DNA of 64,000 bases from Siphonodentalium dalli (Eukaryota > Mollusca > Scaphopoda > Gadilida > Siphonodentaliidae), in NCBI GenBank assembly GCA_032622095.1, contig CP136061.1:238564609-238628608 (forward strand). The letters are read 5' to 3'. The notes beneath the pieces are model-generated. The model searched no databases. It had not been told where the DNA came from and saw nothing but the letters and a program-made list of their open reading frames with translations. Numbering within the stretch: the stretch's first letter is position 1; every line of letters begins with the position of its first letter. Made by a program: the position numbers and the translations under genes. Below are positions 34,370-45,265 of the stretch, one piece after another.

Positions 34370-36060
34370 ATGCAAAGATCATAGCCAGGGAGTTACTCTA
34401 TGATCATATGTGAGGTGAATAGGTATACAGGGAGTTATTGTATGTCATGACTGATGTGAGTAGGTATACAATGAGTGACTATATGGTTATTAGTGGGTTG
34501 TCCATGGTAAGATGCATCTAGGTATACAGGGAGGGGTCATGGTCAGGTGTGAGGTCAATCGGTATGCATGGAGTGACTCTATGGTGTATGATTGTGTATA
34601 TTCAGTACGGGTGCAACCGGTGTAACTGTATGGTCATTGGTGTGGTGTATGGATATAGCTACATGGTCATCTATGTGTTGATTATGTATATATGGAGTGA
34701 CTGTAAGGTCCTGGGAGGTATGTGCATGTGTTGTCTGTATGATCATGGATGGGGTGTGTGGATAAATAGGGAGTGATTTTATGGTTACGGGTAATGTGTA
34801 CAGGTATACATGGAATAACTGTACGGTCTACCTGGAGTAAGCTGGGTGGACATTATCGAGGGTGTGGTTATATAGGGAGTGTCCGTGTGGCAATGGTGGG
34901 ATGTATATTTATATATCTCGTGGATGTATTATCATTTGTGGGTGTATAAGGCTTAGCTGTATTATCATGGATGGCGTGTATGATTATGCAGTAAATTGCT
35001 GAATTGTCATGTGTGATGTGTATATGTAAGTATGGAGTGTTTGAGTGGTCGTGTGTGCGTTTTTTTGTATATCTGGAAGGGCTGAATGGCCATTAGTGAT
35101 ATTTATATGTATACCTGGAGTAAATCTATAGTCTAGGGTGAGCTGCATATGTATATCGAGTGGTTATATGACTATGTGTGTCAAATAGGTATACAAGTAG
35201 TGACTGTATGGTTAATAGTGAGATGAGAACATGTAGGTATACAAGACAGTAGTGACTGTATGGTCACAAATGTAATGAACATCTATACAGGGGGTGACTA
35301 AATGGTCATGTGTCAGGCGTATGAGTATACCTGGTGCTCCTGTTTGGTGACTCGTGGCGGTATGGCCATGTGTAGATTATACCAGTATAACACGTGTTGC
35401 TTTATTGTCATGGGCGAGGGATATGAGTATATAGCGAGTGGCTATATGGCCATGGATGAGGTGCACATGCATACATGGAGTGACTATAGTGACATGGATG
35501 GGGTGTATTAGTATATCTTGAGTGGCTATTCGGCTATGGTGTGACAAATAGGGATACAAGGAGTGACATGGCCAATGTTGAGGCGAATATGTATACAAGG
35601 ATTGACCATGATCATGTATGAATGTTTTGAATAGGTACACACGGGGTGACTATATGGCCATAGGTCAGATGAAGGAGTATACCAGGTGACATGGGTGAGG
35701 GTATGAGTATGAAGCGAGTGGCTATATGGCCATTGGTGAGGTGCATATGTATACCGGAATGACTTTATGGCCATTGTTGTGGTGTTGATGTATATATTGA
35801 TTGTCTATTTGACCATGCGTTTGGAGAATATGTATACAGGGGGTGACTTTATGGCCAATGGTGAGATGAATGGGTATACAGGGAGTGACTATATGGTTAT
35901 GGGTCATGTTTAGGAGTATACCCGGTGTGCCTGCATTGTGACGCATGGCTGTATGGTCATCCGTGGTCATGGATCAGGTGTACATATATACAGTGGGTCA
36001 CTATATTGTTATGTCTGTGGTGTTTATGGTTATATGTAATGACTGTGTGCTAATGGGTGG
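34370..36060 (+). repeat. degenerate minisatellite, plus orientation
   Basis: Loose repeats of about 40 bases built from GGTATACAGGGAGTGACT, TATGGTCAT and GTGAGGTG(T/A)ATATG. Copies vary widely, so it is old or fast-evolving. Confidence 0.8.
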
Positions 36061-36119
36061 CTATCGCTTTCCACGCTTAACACCCCCCCCCCCCCCATCT
36101 ACATAAACATCATCAAGAT

Positions 36120-36545
36120 GGAGAACTCTCTGACATGACCTCTTTATTGATTAACATACCTTGAGTTATTGTAGAAGGCGATAGCCACCCAAGATAGAAC
36201 CCACCCATTACCACCAAGATATAACCCACCCATTACCCAAGTCACTCCATATGTACATAAACACCACACACATGACAACATAGTAACCCACTTTATACAC
36301 GTACACCTGATCATACAGCCATACTTGGTTATACCCGTACATACCACAAATGACGATACAGCCACGAGTCACCATGCATGAACACCAGGTATACACCTAC
36401 ACCCGACGCATGACAAAAAGTCACTCTATGTATACATATTCACTACATTCACGATCACACAGTCACTCATTGCATACATATTGACCTCACCATGGACCAT
36501 ACAGCCGCTAAATGTATACCTATTCGCCATACACATCACCATATA
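36120..36545 (-). repeat. degenerate minisatellite, inverted orientation
   Basis: Same repeat read on the other strand (AGTCACTCC-ATGTATACATA, ATGACCATACAGCCAC-like). About a quarter of the length of the left block. The switch of orientation lies at a 14-base C run (36083-36096). Confidence 0.8.
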
Positions 36546-37379
36546 GTCAATCCAGGTAAACATATTAATCTCAGTTCCGTCTCAAAGTTCTGCTCATTTC
36601 CTTTCAATAATATGGCCAGAATCACAAAAGAGGTTCTCCGCAAAATTCCATACTGCAACTTTAAAATGAATTTGTCATGCCCCATACGGAACTGGAACAA
36701 ATATAATAGAACGCATTTGTCAGTTAATTAACTAATACGTAAAATAACCAAGTGAGTCACAATTTGCTATCTTTTTCGGATAACGCAGAGAATAATGTTC
36801 GGGATATGTTAACTTTTAACTTTTCACAAATTTGGTTGCCATTTTGGAAGCCATCTTGAGCATTTCAGTCTTTAAACATCACAGTGTGACACACTTAAGA
36901 TAGACCAAAACAATAAACACATTTGATACCAAAGATAGTTGCAGTTTACTTGAACAAATGGTCGAACCCTGAAAAGTGAATTTTTGCCAATATTTTTGTC
37001 AAGTTTGTGAGAGAAAAATCCCATATTTCTGGTGATGTCAGTGGTGACAATAGTAAAAATGATCCAGGGTGCATTAGACATGTTAGTATGCAATGTATAG
37101 AATACAGATTAGCCAATTGTATACATCAACCACAACTTGTAAGCGATTGCAGGACACGCTGGTGTAATATTTACCATTTTCCATATTTTGTCGGCCATAT
37201 TGGCAGCCATTTTGAGCCAAAGTAAGAAGTTTGTTCCCAGTGATTTGGAACATTAATAGTTAATGATATGCCTCACTTACATTACAAAGTTCTGAAAAAC
37301 GGCGGCCATGATGGACGCCATCTTGTCTGGAGTCTACACGGCCACTTTTTTTCTTGTTAACATTGCTTAAAAGTTGAAG
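36546..37379 (-). repeat. right arm of giant inverted repeat
   Basis: Reverse complement of the left arm, including CAGTTCCG-ATGGGGCATGACAAATTC and CCATTTTGGAAGCCATCTTGA. Lacks the segment corresponding to left 33193-33574. Confidence 0.8.
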
Positions 37380-37460
37380 GACATAATAAGGAACAAAATG
37401 AGTGGGGTGAAGTTAAGTCCCAGGGGGGGGGTGCAAGTGTACCCCTATTAGCTCCCGGAC
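37296..37460 (+). repeat. direct repeat with 38262-38424, copy 1
   Basis: CTTGTCTGGAGTCTACACGG and TTTTTTTCTTGTTAACA, then GTGGGGTGAAGTTAAGTCCC. Overlaps the end of the giant element, so that end sequence exists three times locally (33121 inverted, 37300, 38264). Confidence 0.75.
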
Positions 37461-37479
37461 TATATTGTTGGTGTGAAAT

Positions 37480-37575
37480 TTCCAACTGATGTTGTGGTAG
37501 GTATGAAATTTCCAACTGTTGAAAATTTTGACCAAAGTTGGGGGTGAGACACCTACCAACCCCCCCCCCCCTGTC
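37480..37575 (+). repeat. F7 fragment
   Basis: GGTGTGAAATTTCCAACTG and GAAATTTCCAACTGTTGAAA followed by a 12-base C run (37560-37571), matching 3510-3625 inverted. Confidence 0.65.
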
Positions 37576-38261
37576 GTCACGTTTCTGGTTGTCTCGACAA
37601 TTATGCCCAATGATGTGAATGAGGAAATTTCGGTGATTTTTTAAAATCTGTCCGCCATTTTGGATATGGTGGACTTTTATTTGGATGTGATATAAGGACA
37701 GTTCTTCGGCTCGGTGTTCCCAACTCACAATAGTAAGCACGTGTGACAATAACGCTCACTGATGTTAAAATCAGCTATATTTTCGGCGATTTTTCTGGTG
37801 GTCATTTTGGCCGCCATCTTGGATTTGGGTGAATATTCCTGAACTCAGGTATAAGAGGTATCCTATCTCGATTATCTCCTGCACAAATATATGCATGGGT
37901 GTTGTTATGATAGCAATAACTTACATTGATTCGAAACAGACATTGTGTTATTAGCGTTGATTCGGCATTGACCGGATTATAGCGACATATTATGTATATT
38001 ATGGCCCCATGTGTTCGTCAATGACTCTTCTATGCGATAAATGTATAAAATCACACCACTATTCCCATCTTTTCCCACAGAGACAAACGAAAGGTGGTGA
38101 AATGCCATCTTTCGTCGCCATATTGGATTTTGGTGTCGGATTTTTGGCTAATTTGTAAGGGTTGTATATTATAGCATAACAAATCGAGCGGAAAACAGGA
38201 CCGCATGTGATAGTATCCTTACTATAACGGCGATCAAAGAGTCCTGGTGCATATAACAAAA
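37576..38261. other. no gene seen
   Basis: Contains CCGCCATTTTGG (37652) and GGCCGCCATCTTGG (37809) boxes. Otherwise unremarkable. Confidence 0.4.
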
Positions 38262-38424
38262 ATGGCCGCCATATATAATGGACGCTATCTTGTCTGGAGT
38301 CTCTTCGGCCTATTTTTTTCTTATTAACAACCGAAAACAAATTAGAGGAGTCATCAAGAAAGAAAAGAGTAGGGTGAAATTGAGTCCTGGCGGTGCAGAT
38401 TTCGACCAATATCTCCTGGATTAA
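38262..38424 (+). repeat. direct repeat with 37296-37460, copy 2
   Basis: ATCTTGTCTGGAGTCTCTTC, TTTTTTTCTTATTAACA and AGGGTGAAATTGAGTCCTGG. Confidence 0.7.
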
Positions 38425-38832
38425 CAGACTTGCACACTCATTACTTCCATGTTTACAGGACTATTCGCGGAGTCTCGTTAAAGGAAACGTCGTGGTGTGT
38501 CTCGGAATATATAACAATATAAGACGATGACCGCTTGAAGTGAATCACAATAGATTCGATCTACTTCATCGATTGTACGTGGAAGCATGCCAAACAATTC
38601 CAGTTACAATAAAAACCATTTCCAGATCATCGAGTGTCGACATTGTTGCCAGGCCACCCCATGTTGTTTCCGTTGGAAAGTTGGCTATATTGGATTCGTT
38701 CGTCGTTAGATATATGTGAAAGCTTTTCTAAATGTCACCACAGCAGATGACAAAACCAATTGCTGATATATTCTCTGACTCCGGGTGCATGGGGAGAGAA
38801 TATCATGGATCCCATTAATACCTGTACATGTA

Positions 38833-39044
38833 CAGTAATGCCCTAAGGAATCGACTCCTTAAACACAGCAGAATTATGGGTAACTTTTCAGGATTTAGTC
38901 GGAAATATGGCTTGTTGCCATTCATCGGAAAGCTCTCCCCGAGAGCTTTCCGATTAATGGCAACAAGCCATATTTCCGACTAAATCCTAAAAAGTTACCC
39001 ATATTCTGCTGTGTTTAAGGAGTCGATTACTTAGGGCATTACTG
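38833..39044. mobile_element. F4 foldback MITE, near-perfect 212-bp palindrome
   Basis: CAGTAATGCCCTAAGGAATC at the left and its complement at the right, each next to TA (38831-38832, 39045-39046), compatible with a Tc1/mariner-type TA duplication. Arms of about 104 bp pair almost perfectly and meet at CTCTCCCCGAGAG. This copy is the most intact of eight in the window. Confidence 0.93.
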
Positions 39045-39168
39045 TATAGGTGCAGGAACGTGGCTATAATTTCCCCACAAGGCAATCAAACTCAGTCCTC
39101 TTTCTCTGCACTCATCCTTTTTCGCTCTAGGCCATGACACGAATCTCTACTCTGGCTAACACCCGGGG

Positions 39169-39250
39169 ATATCATATTCCACCAGTACAAAATCTGGGAA
39201 CTTTTTGAATGTTTGGCAGGGAACCTTATAAAGTCGAAAAGATAACGCTG
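39169..39250 (+). repeat. inverted repeat with 42425-42515, copy 1
   Basis: GATATCATATTCCACCAGTA, then GGGAACTTTTTGAA and AACCTTATAAAGTC; the complement lies 3.2 kb away, outside the satellite-bearing element. Confidence 0.7.
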
Positions 39251-39296
39251 GGGATATATTTATTAGTTATTATCTGTTCCTTAATAATGTAATTCA

Positions 39297-39476
39297 CTGT
39301 AGGTGGTGGTCCGAACTGGAAATTTCACGATTTAAGTGACTTTGTGAGAGATTTTGCTTTGCGGCGTTTACTAATATGGAATTTCTTCTGGGTAATTAAT
39401 TCAATGTTTATTGCGATAAAGGCTCGTAAAAGTCACTTATAAATCGTGAAATTTCGAGTTGGGACCATCACCTACG
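39297..39476. mobile_element. foldback with TAGGTGGTGGTCC ends
   Basis: TGTAGGTGGTGGTCCGAACT pairs with AGTTGGGACCATCACCTACG, and GAAATTTCACGATTTAAGTG with CACTTATAAATCGTGAAATTTC. Loop of about 90 bases. Its right end overlaps the left end of the next element by a few bases. Confidence 0.7.
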
Positions 39477-39509
39477 GAAGTACAGTAACGCCACATATAA
39501 CATAATAAT

Positions 39510-40221
39510 TACGGCGTTATAACGCCGTAATACGGGGTTTAAACGCCCTAATTACGGTTTTATAACGCCCTAATACGGCGTTTAAGCGCCCTAATACGGC
39601 GTTTAAACGCCCAAATTACGGCGTTTAAACGCCCTAATTACGGCGTTTAAACGCCCTAATTACGGCGTTATAACGCCCTAATACGGTGTTTAAACGCCCT
39701 AATTACGCGTTTAAACGCCCTAATTACGGCGTTTAAACGCCCTAATTACGGCGTTATATCGCCCTAATACGGTGTTTAACCGCCCTAATTACGCGTTTAA
39801 ACGCCCTAATTACGGCGTTTAAACGCCCTAATTACGGCGTTATAACGCGCTAATACGGCGTTTAAACGCCTAAATACGGTTTTATAACGCCCTAATACGG
39901 CGTTTAAGCGCCCTAATACGGTGTGTAAACGCCCTAATTACGCGTTTAAACGCCCTAATTACGGCGTTTAAACGCCCTAATTACGGCGTTATAACGCGCT
40001 AATACGGCGTTTAAACGCCATAATTACGGCGTTTAAACGCCCTAATTACGGCGTTTAAACGCCATAATTACGGCGTTTAAATGCCCTAATCACGGTGTTT
40101 AAACGCCCTAATTACGGCGTTTAAACTCCCTAATACGGCGTTTCAACGCCCTAATTGCGGCGATATAACGCCCTAATTACGGCGTTATAACGCCCTAATA
40201 CGGCGTTTAAACGCCCTAATA
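39510..40221. repeat. 22-bp palindromic satellite, about 33 copies
   Basis: Monomer ACGGCGTTTAAACGCCCTAA(TT) with variants GGCGTTATAACGCC and shortened TACGCG. The core GGCGTTTAAACGCC is a perfect palindrome. Blocks of variants recur in order, suggesting higher-order duplication. Confidence 0.95.
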
Positions 40222-40229
40222 TAGGCCTA

Positions 40230-40842
40230 CAATGTTAAAAGACTGTGTATGTCCACGACCATCATTAATGTGCATGCTAGCATATGTACGGAAGCACACC
40301 ACGGGTCACGAAAACCTCGTTTTACCCAATATGACATCCCTGACCATAGCTTAAGAGCCCGTGCGTACTTTCCAAAGCACTCTGGTGCTGACATTTGACA
40401 GCATCGTCGGGATGTATACCCACTCTACAATAATCACGAGCCACGCAGTTCGAACTCCTATATTCTTGGTCATCACGGGTCACGGAAACCATGTTTTACC
40501 CAATATGAGAGCCCGTGCATCAAACACAACAACAAGAGCACTGCATTATATGAGTAGTGACTCACGATTAATGTTTCTGGCACTATCACACCCTATAACC
40601 GATGGCCTTTATTCGGGTGGGTAAAGTCTATGGGGTGAGTTACATTTTGGAATGGCTCCCTTTGTAAAATGTATTAACGCTGTTTAGTTCCGATAATGAC
40701 TATTTACATTGTCGTGAATGTGATTGGCTAAAATGTCCATGCTATGACATCATTCACTGAGGAGGGCTATAGCCCACCTATAGGCAGATTGAGGAGGGTT
40801 GGTCTTAGCCCGCCTGGATTTCTGAGAATGCCAGCCCTGGAA
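40230..40842. other. no gene supported
   Basis: CACGGGTCACGAAAACCTCG ... TTTTACCCAATATGA and a similar CACGGGTCACGGAAACCATG form a duplication about 170 bp apart (40300 and 40470). A short unrecognised frame of 87 codons lies here. Confidence 0.4.
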
Positions 40843-40975
40843 AGCCCATAACTCCGAAGGCCCGATTCTCCGAAAGCCCATAATTCCGAAGGCCCGATTC
40901 TCCGAAAGCCCGATTCTCCGAAAGCCCATAACTCCGAAGGCCCGATTCTCAGAAGGCCCGATTATCCGAAAATCC
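40843..40975. repeat. 16-bp tandem array, about 8 copies
   Basis: Two alternating monomers, GCCCATAACTCCGAAG and GCCCGATTCTCCGAAA. A separate related AGTCCGAAGGTTCACT duplication lies at 41270-41305. Confidence 0.9.
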
Positions 40976-41116
40976 AAAATGAACTAGAATGCACTCAAAA
41001 CACCCCCATGTTGTCGAACATGCACATAGCGAAGGGTATATGCTTATAGCAGGGGACCGCATAGTTCACGTTTAGACACAATTGCACCCAATCCAACGCA
41101 TATACCAGTGGTGGTA

Positions 41117-41240
41117 TCAAGCCCGGAAATAAGGTGCCTGACATTTGCAGAATGAGGTCCCCAGAGGGTGAATTTAGATATATTACCCCGCATAGCGACT
41201 AGCATCACCAAATTCACCCTCTGCATGGGGACCTCATTCT
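41117..41240. mobile_element. F5 hairpin element fragment
   Basis: CAGAATGAGGTCCCCAGAGG ... AATTCACCCTCT-GGGGACCTCATTCTG: a hairpin with F5 sequence, preceded by AAGCCCGGAAATAAGGTGCC as in the intron copies. Confidence 0.8.
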
Positions 41241-41323
41241 GTTCAGACATTGGTCGGGTATAGGGTTCAGTAGTCCGAAGGTTCACTAGTCCGAAGGTCC
41301 ACTAGTCATTCCATATATGTCGC

Positions 41324-41346
41324 ATTAGGGCGTTTAAACGCCGTAT
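41324..41346. repeat. single right-hand satellite monomer
   Basis: TTAGGGCGTTTAAACGCCGT directly inside the right TIR of the 39474-41380 element. Confidence 0.85.
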
Positions 41347-41380
41347 TATTATTTTATTTGTGGCGCTACTGTGCTTCCGT

Positions 41381-41662
41381 GAGTAGCTTCACATGAGGTG
41401 ACGTATATATTATTAAGGAACTGACATGTCTACAAATGTGCTATAAACATTAACGTTATATACGGCCTCTTTTGCCACAGCAAGATTAATTCTAGTGATA
41501 GAATTAAGAACGTTTGAGTCCAGAACTTTCTTCGGCATGGATCAATAAAGAGCGTTTCTTCAACGGCCTTGTTACTCTACATCCTCACGTGGTAGAAACA
41601 AAGCGTGTGTTCATGTCTCAATTCCGTGCGAAAATTCAAAATAGACTGAACATATATAGTTA
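41381..41662. other. no gene seen
   Basis: No recognisable feature. Confidence 0.4.
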
Positions 41663-42105
41663 GCAGGTTACACTGGTGTAAATATGGTTCGGAGTGACAT
41701 CTAGCGGATGCCAGGAGAGAATAAAATAGACAATGGGCCCTGATTGGTCAATAGCCGTGTGTGCTTTTTGCATAAAAAGATCATCACACCTCTTCCGTAT
41801 GATTTCCCACAGGTAAAATAGCCATTGGCACAGGAATTAACCCTTTGCGGTGAAGTTTGAATTTTTTGGTGTGGTCTAAAATATGACAGTATTTTTATTA
41901 TGGGGATCTGACCACTAGTTACGAAAACACAAGATTTAAAGGCGAATTTCCTGCTAGAGGGATTATTTTTGCGTAAAAAGTTCCCCCAAATGTCAATTTT
42001 TCAGATTTAAAGAAAAATTTTGACCCAAAATTTATATTGCCAACAGTATACGCTAACAAGTTAGCACTGATGCCTACGGAAAACATTTACACCAGTGTAA
42101 CCAGC
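41663..42105. mobile_element. TIR element with GGTTACACTGGTGTAAAT ends
   Basis: GCAGGTTACACTGGTGTAAA at the left and TTTACACCAGTGTAACCAGC at the right. Interior 400 bp, AT-rich, no gene, no clear target duplication. Confidence 0.7.
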
Positions 42106-42424
42106 AAGGATTGCTCATAGCATATATATGCAACTGGTATGGCGTAAATATTAACATAGTATATCACCTTCTTCCAAATTACGTCGTCAAAAGTTAGAAG
42201 TTCGAATGAGCCATGTCCGTTTAAACTATTGTAATATATTATATATATACCACCGTTACATCGTATCAAACGGTCATTTCGCTTTGCGACATATTGAAAT
42301 TGAAAAGTTCGATGCTAACTATATATTTCTGGATAAATTATATGCAAAAAAAACCAAACACGTACCTTAGTAGTGAGAATGTACCACGTTTCAAATCAAT
42401 AACTAAGAAATATAGCCCCCCCCC
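42106..42424. other. no gene seen
   Basis: AT-rich; 13-base C run at 42416-42428. Confidence 0.4.
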
Positions 42425-42515
42425 CCCCGTTATTTTTTGGACTTTATAAGGTTCTCTGTCAAAACTTCAAAAAGTTACCAGGTTTTGTACTGGTGGAATA
42501 TGATCTCTATGGGAA
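42425..42515 (-). repeat. inverted repeat with 39169-39250, copy 2
   Basis: GGACTTTATAAGGTTCTCTG and TTGTACTGGTGGAATATGAT. Confidence 0.7.
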
Positions 42516-42887
42516 ATGATTCTGATAAGAAAAATAATCGTTATTTTTGATAAATTACCACTAGTCTGGCTAATCCTAACGAATTGGAGGAAGGTCATTA
42601 CTCTGTATAAAACTTGAACACAATAGCCTAATATATTTAAATGTTCTTATTTGTTCTCAAATGGTTGTTATGTTATAAAGTGACCGTCCATAACATTATT
42701 CCAAAGGGCCCTTCCGGTCGTTTTTCAACAACCAGAGCAGCCATTATTAACATATTTTAGAATATAGATATACACCGGGGTATAATATTTTCCTGAATAT
42801 TTCATGTAGACACCGGCGTTTCTTCGAATCTCAAGAGACCGCGAAAATTATATAATTTGAGACACATTACGTAACTTTTTTTTTTTA
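42516..42887. other. no gene seen
   Basis: No recognisable feature. Confidence 0.4.
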
Positions 42888-42891
42888 TTAA

Positions 42892-43363
42892 AGGGCCCAC
42901 TTAATTTTCTAGTCGCTGATTATTTTGTTTATAGTGACTTTATATACGGTTTTAATACCAATCTAAATAAAATCTGATTAAAATACTATAATTCATCACT
43001 ATTTGAAACATCTGTGTCTCAGAGAATACCCATGTGCAGAGAAATAGAAAACTGCTGAAATCATAGAATGACTTTCCCCCTTTGCCTCCCATAATGCAAC
43101 AGAATTTAAACTTTTTCAATGGAAAGGTAAAAACTCTATCTTTAATATATAGAGTTATTCCCCTGCATTGAAAATAATTCTGCTTTTTACTGCAATCTAG
43201 ATGACAGAACGCGTTGGCAACTCAACAAAAACAACATGTCCACAGTGTATTACACCGGATAAGTTGATAATACAATGTTTTGGAGCTTCCTCTTTCAAAT
43301 GGTATATAACATGGCATATATTTTATATAATGTAATCTGGGGGTTCAAAAATTAAGTAGGCCT
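42892..43363. mobile_element. F1 MITE, full length
   Basis: TTAA at 42888-42891 and 43364-43367. Ends AGGGCCCACTTAATTTTCTA (one extra G) and AAATTAAGTAGGCCT. Confidence 0.88.
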
Positions 43364-43367
43364 TTAA

Positions 43368-43471
43368 CAGCATCACTTTGTTCAACCGACATCATAGCTA
43401 GATCCGCAAGATCAGGGTGATCGGTCACCACAGCACAATAATATATATCTCAACCTGGAAATTACAAAATC
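43368..43471. other. spacer between MITEs
   Basis: Unique-looking 104 bp between two TTAA elements. Confidence 0.5.
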
Positions 43472-43475
43472 TTAA

Positions 43476-44057
43476 AGGGGTACTGTACGCCATTTTCATT
43501 AAATGTCCGGTGACAACAACGATCTAATATCGATAATATATAGAAACATAAGTAATTTGAGTCGAAGATGTATTCTGTAAACGCTCAGGTTAATAGGCTA
43601 TCTTAAAATTTAATAATTTAAAAGTTAATAATTTGATATAATTGAATTTATGACTGGAGCCATAAAATGGCGTCAATTAAATTACGAATTACCGTAATCA
43701 AAAACAGTAATTGAGGGATACTGGATTGTTAAACCGATCGCACACACGATCGCTTAAAATATTATGATGATACGGGGAGAACACTCAAGCCACTCACTGA
43801 CTAGCGACGATACAATAACTTAAATGATTACATGGGACTAGTATGCATATAATATAACTTTTATTTGATTCATTTGGTTGAAAACTTTACAAAAATTACT
43901 CGACAACGACAATTTGTATTTTTGCATTCCGGTAAATTTGTCATCCGTAACATGACTTCGTACTCAACAGACTTTCAAATAATGGAAAAATTGTTACCTT
44001 ATTCTCCGACTCGGAGACTATAGAAACCAACAACAACATTTGGCGTACAGTACCCCT
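43476..44057. mobile_element. F2 MITE, full length
   Basis: TTAA at 43472-43475; ends AGGGGTACTGTACGCCA and TGGCGTACAGTACCCCT; right TTAA at 44058-44061, shared with the adjoining F1 element. Interior 550 bp without a gene. Confidence 0.9.
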
Positions 44058-44061
44058 TTAA

Positions 44062-44399
44062 AGGCCCACTTAATTTTCGAACCCCCAGATTACATTATAT
44101 AAAATATATGTCATCAAGATTTTAGTAAAATTCAGTATGCAGGGGGAATAACTCTATATATTAAAGATAGAGTTCTTCCCCTTCCATTGAAAAAAGTATG
44201 AATTCTGTTGCATTCTGGATGCCAGAAGGGGGGGGGGGGGTCTTCTATTTCTCTGTTGGCATCTTCTGAGACACAGATGTTTCAAATAGTGATGAATTAT
44301 AGCATTTTAATCATATTTTATGGCATAGATTGTTATAAAACCGTATATCAAGTCACTATACAAAAAAACTAATTGGCGACTCGAAAATTAAGTGGGCCT
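44062..44399 (-). mobile_element. F1 MITE, internally shortened
   Basis: TTAA at 44058-44061 (shared) and 44400-44403. Ends AGGCCCACTTAATTTTCGAA and TCGAAAATTAAGTGGGCCT. About 130 bp shorter than the full copies. G run of 13 at 44228-44240 in the same place as the C run in the copy at 766. Confidence 0.9.
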
Positions 44400-44564
44400 T
44401 TAACACATTTAGTGGCCCCGATTTGTTTTAATTAAATTGATTAGCATTTGGGGGGTGACCATTGCATGACTCACCGGGCCGACCTTGTGCCTGTGGTAAA
44501 CATTTTAAAAGCTGAACACGAATATTGCAAAATCCTATACTGTAGGATCTAGATTGCCTCAGGC

Positions 44565-44700
44565 TTTCCAGGTGTTGGAAATTTCCAACCTGACACAATC
44601 CCTAAGGTTGAAAAATGTCCAACTATAATAATGACCATTTCAGTTAAAAATTTTGACAAAATATAGGAAAATATACATGCATATACATTTTACCTTAGTT
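44565..44700. repeat. F7 fragment
   Basis: GGTGTTGGAAATTTCCAACC and AAGGTTGAAAAATGTCCAAC words. Confidence 0.65.
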
Positions 44701-44880
44701 GGGGTGGGGTGTGTGAGACACACCGTCGACAGTACTCGACAAGTCCCTGTGCCCAATCCTCATATGTAAACCCACGCTACCTGATCAAGTTTGGGCCACT
44801 GGCCGGATCAGAATAAATTATAAGTTGAAAAAACCATATACGTGTATAATTATGGGGCGCCGTTCTTCTATTTATTACCT

Positions 44881-45265
44881 ATTTAGTGATATCACTAATT
44901 CATTTTATGATATCACAAAATCGATTTTGTTATATCACTAAATGCTTATTATTTTGTGATATCATAAAATGAATTAGTGATATCACAAATTCGATTTTGT
45001 GATATCACATATTCATTTTGTGATATCACTAATTCTGACAACATGACTATTTAGTTACATCACTAATATTATTTTGTGATATCACGAAATGTTTTGTGAT
45101 ATCACTAAATCGTGTAAATGAATTTATGATATCACAAATTTGATTTTGTGATATCACTAAATGCTACTATTTTGTGATATCACATATTCGATTTTGTGAT
45201 ATCATAATATCATTTAGTGATATCACAAATTCGAATTAGTGATATCACAAAATGATTTTATGATA
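44881..45265. repeat. left GTGATATCAC palindrome array
   Basis: About 20 copies of TGATATCA-type palindromes (GTGATATCAC full form) separated by 8-14 bases such as TAATTCA, AAATCGATTTT and AAATGCT. Spacing is irregular, so this is an array of palindromes, not a strict tandem repeat. Confidence 0.9.

Larger units (their letters stand above)
33105..37379. mobile_element. giant 4.3-kb inverted repeat (foldback element)
   Basis: The outer ends CTTCAACTTTTAAGCAATGT and its complement at 37360-37379 begin arms that match for about 1.2 kb on the left and 0.8 kb on the right, then degenerate minisatellite that is also inverted between sides. No transposase, no recognisable target duplication. Behaves like a foldback transposon whose inner arms have filled with repeats. 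It is inserted in or next to other repeats with AAGATGGC boxes. Confidence 0.85.
39474..41380. mobile_element. TIR element carrying a palindromic satellite
   Basis: Left end ACGGAAGTACAGTAACGCCA continues to ATAATTACGGCGTTATAACG; the right end, reverse complemented, is ACGGAAGCACAGTAGCGCCA continuing to ATAATACGGCGTTTAAACGC. So about 45 bp of terminal inverted repeat includes the first satellite monomer at each side. The left side expanded to about 33 monomers, the right kept one. The interior (40230-41320) has short duplications, a 16-bp array and an F5 fragment but no transposase. Confidence 0.8.

Noticed and set aside
34370-36545. Short cysteine- or tyrosine-rich frames as a peptide gene family
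   Set aside because: They arise from the degenerate minisatellite on both strands and are not conserved between units.
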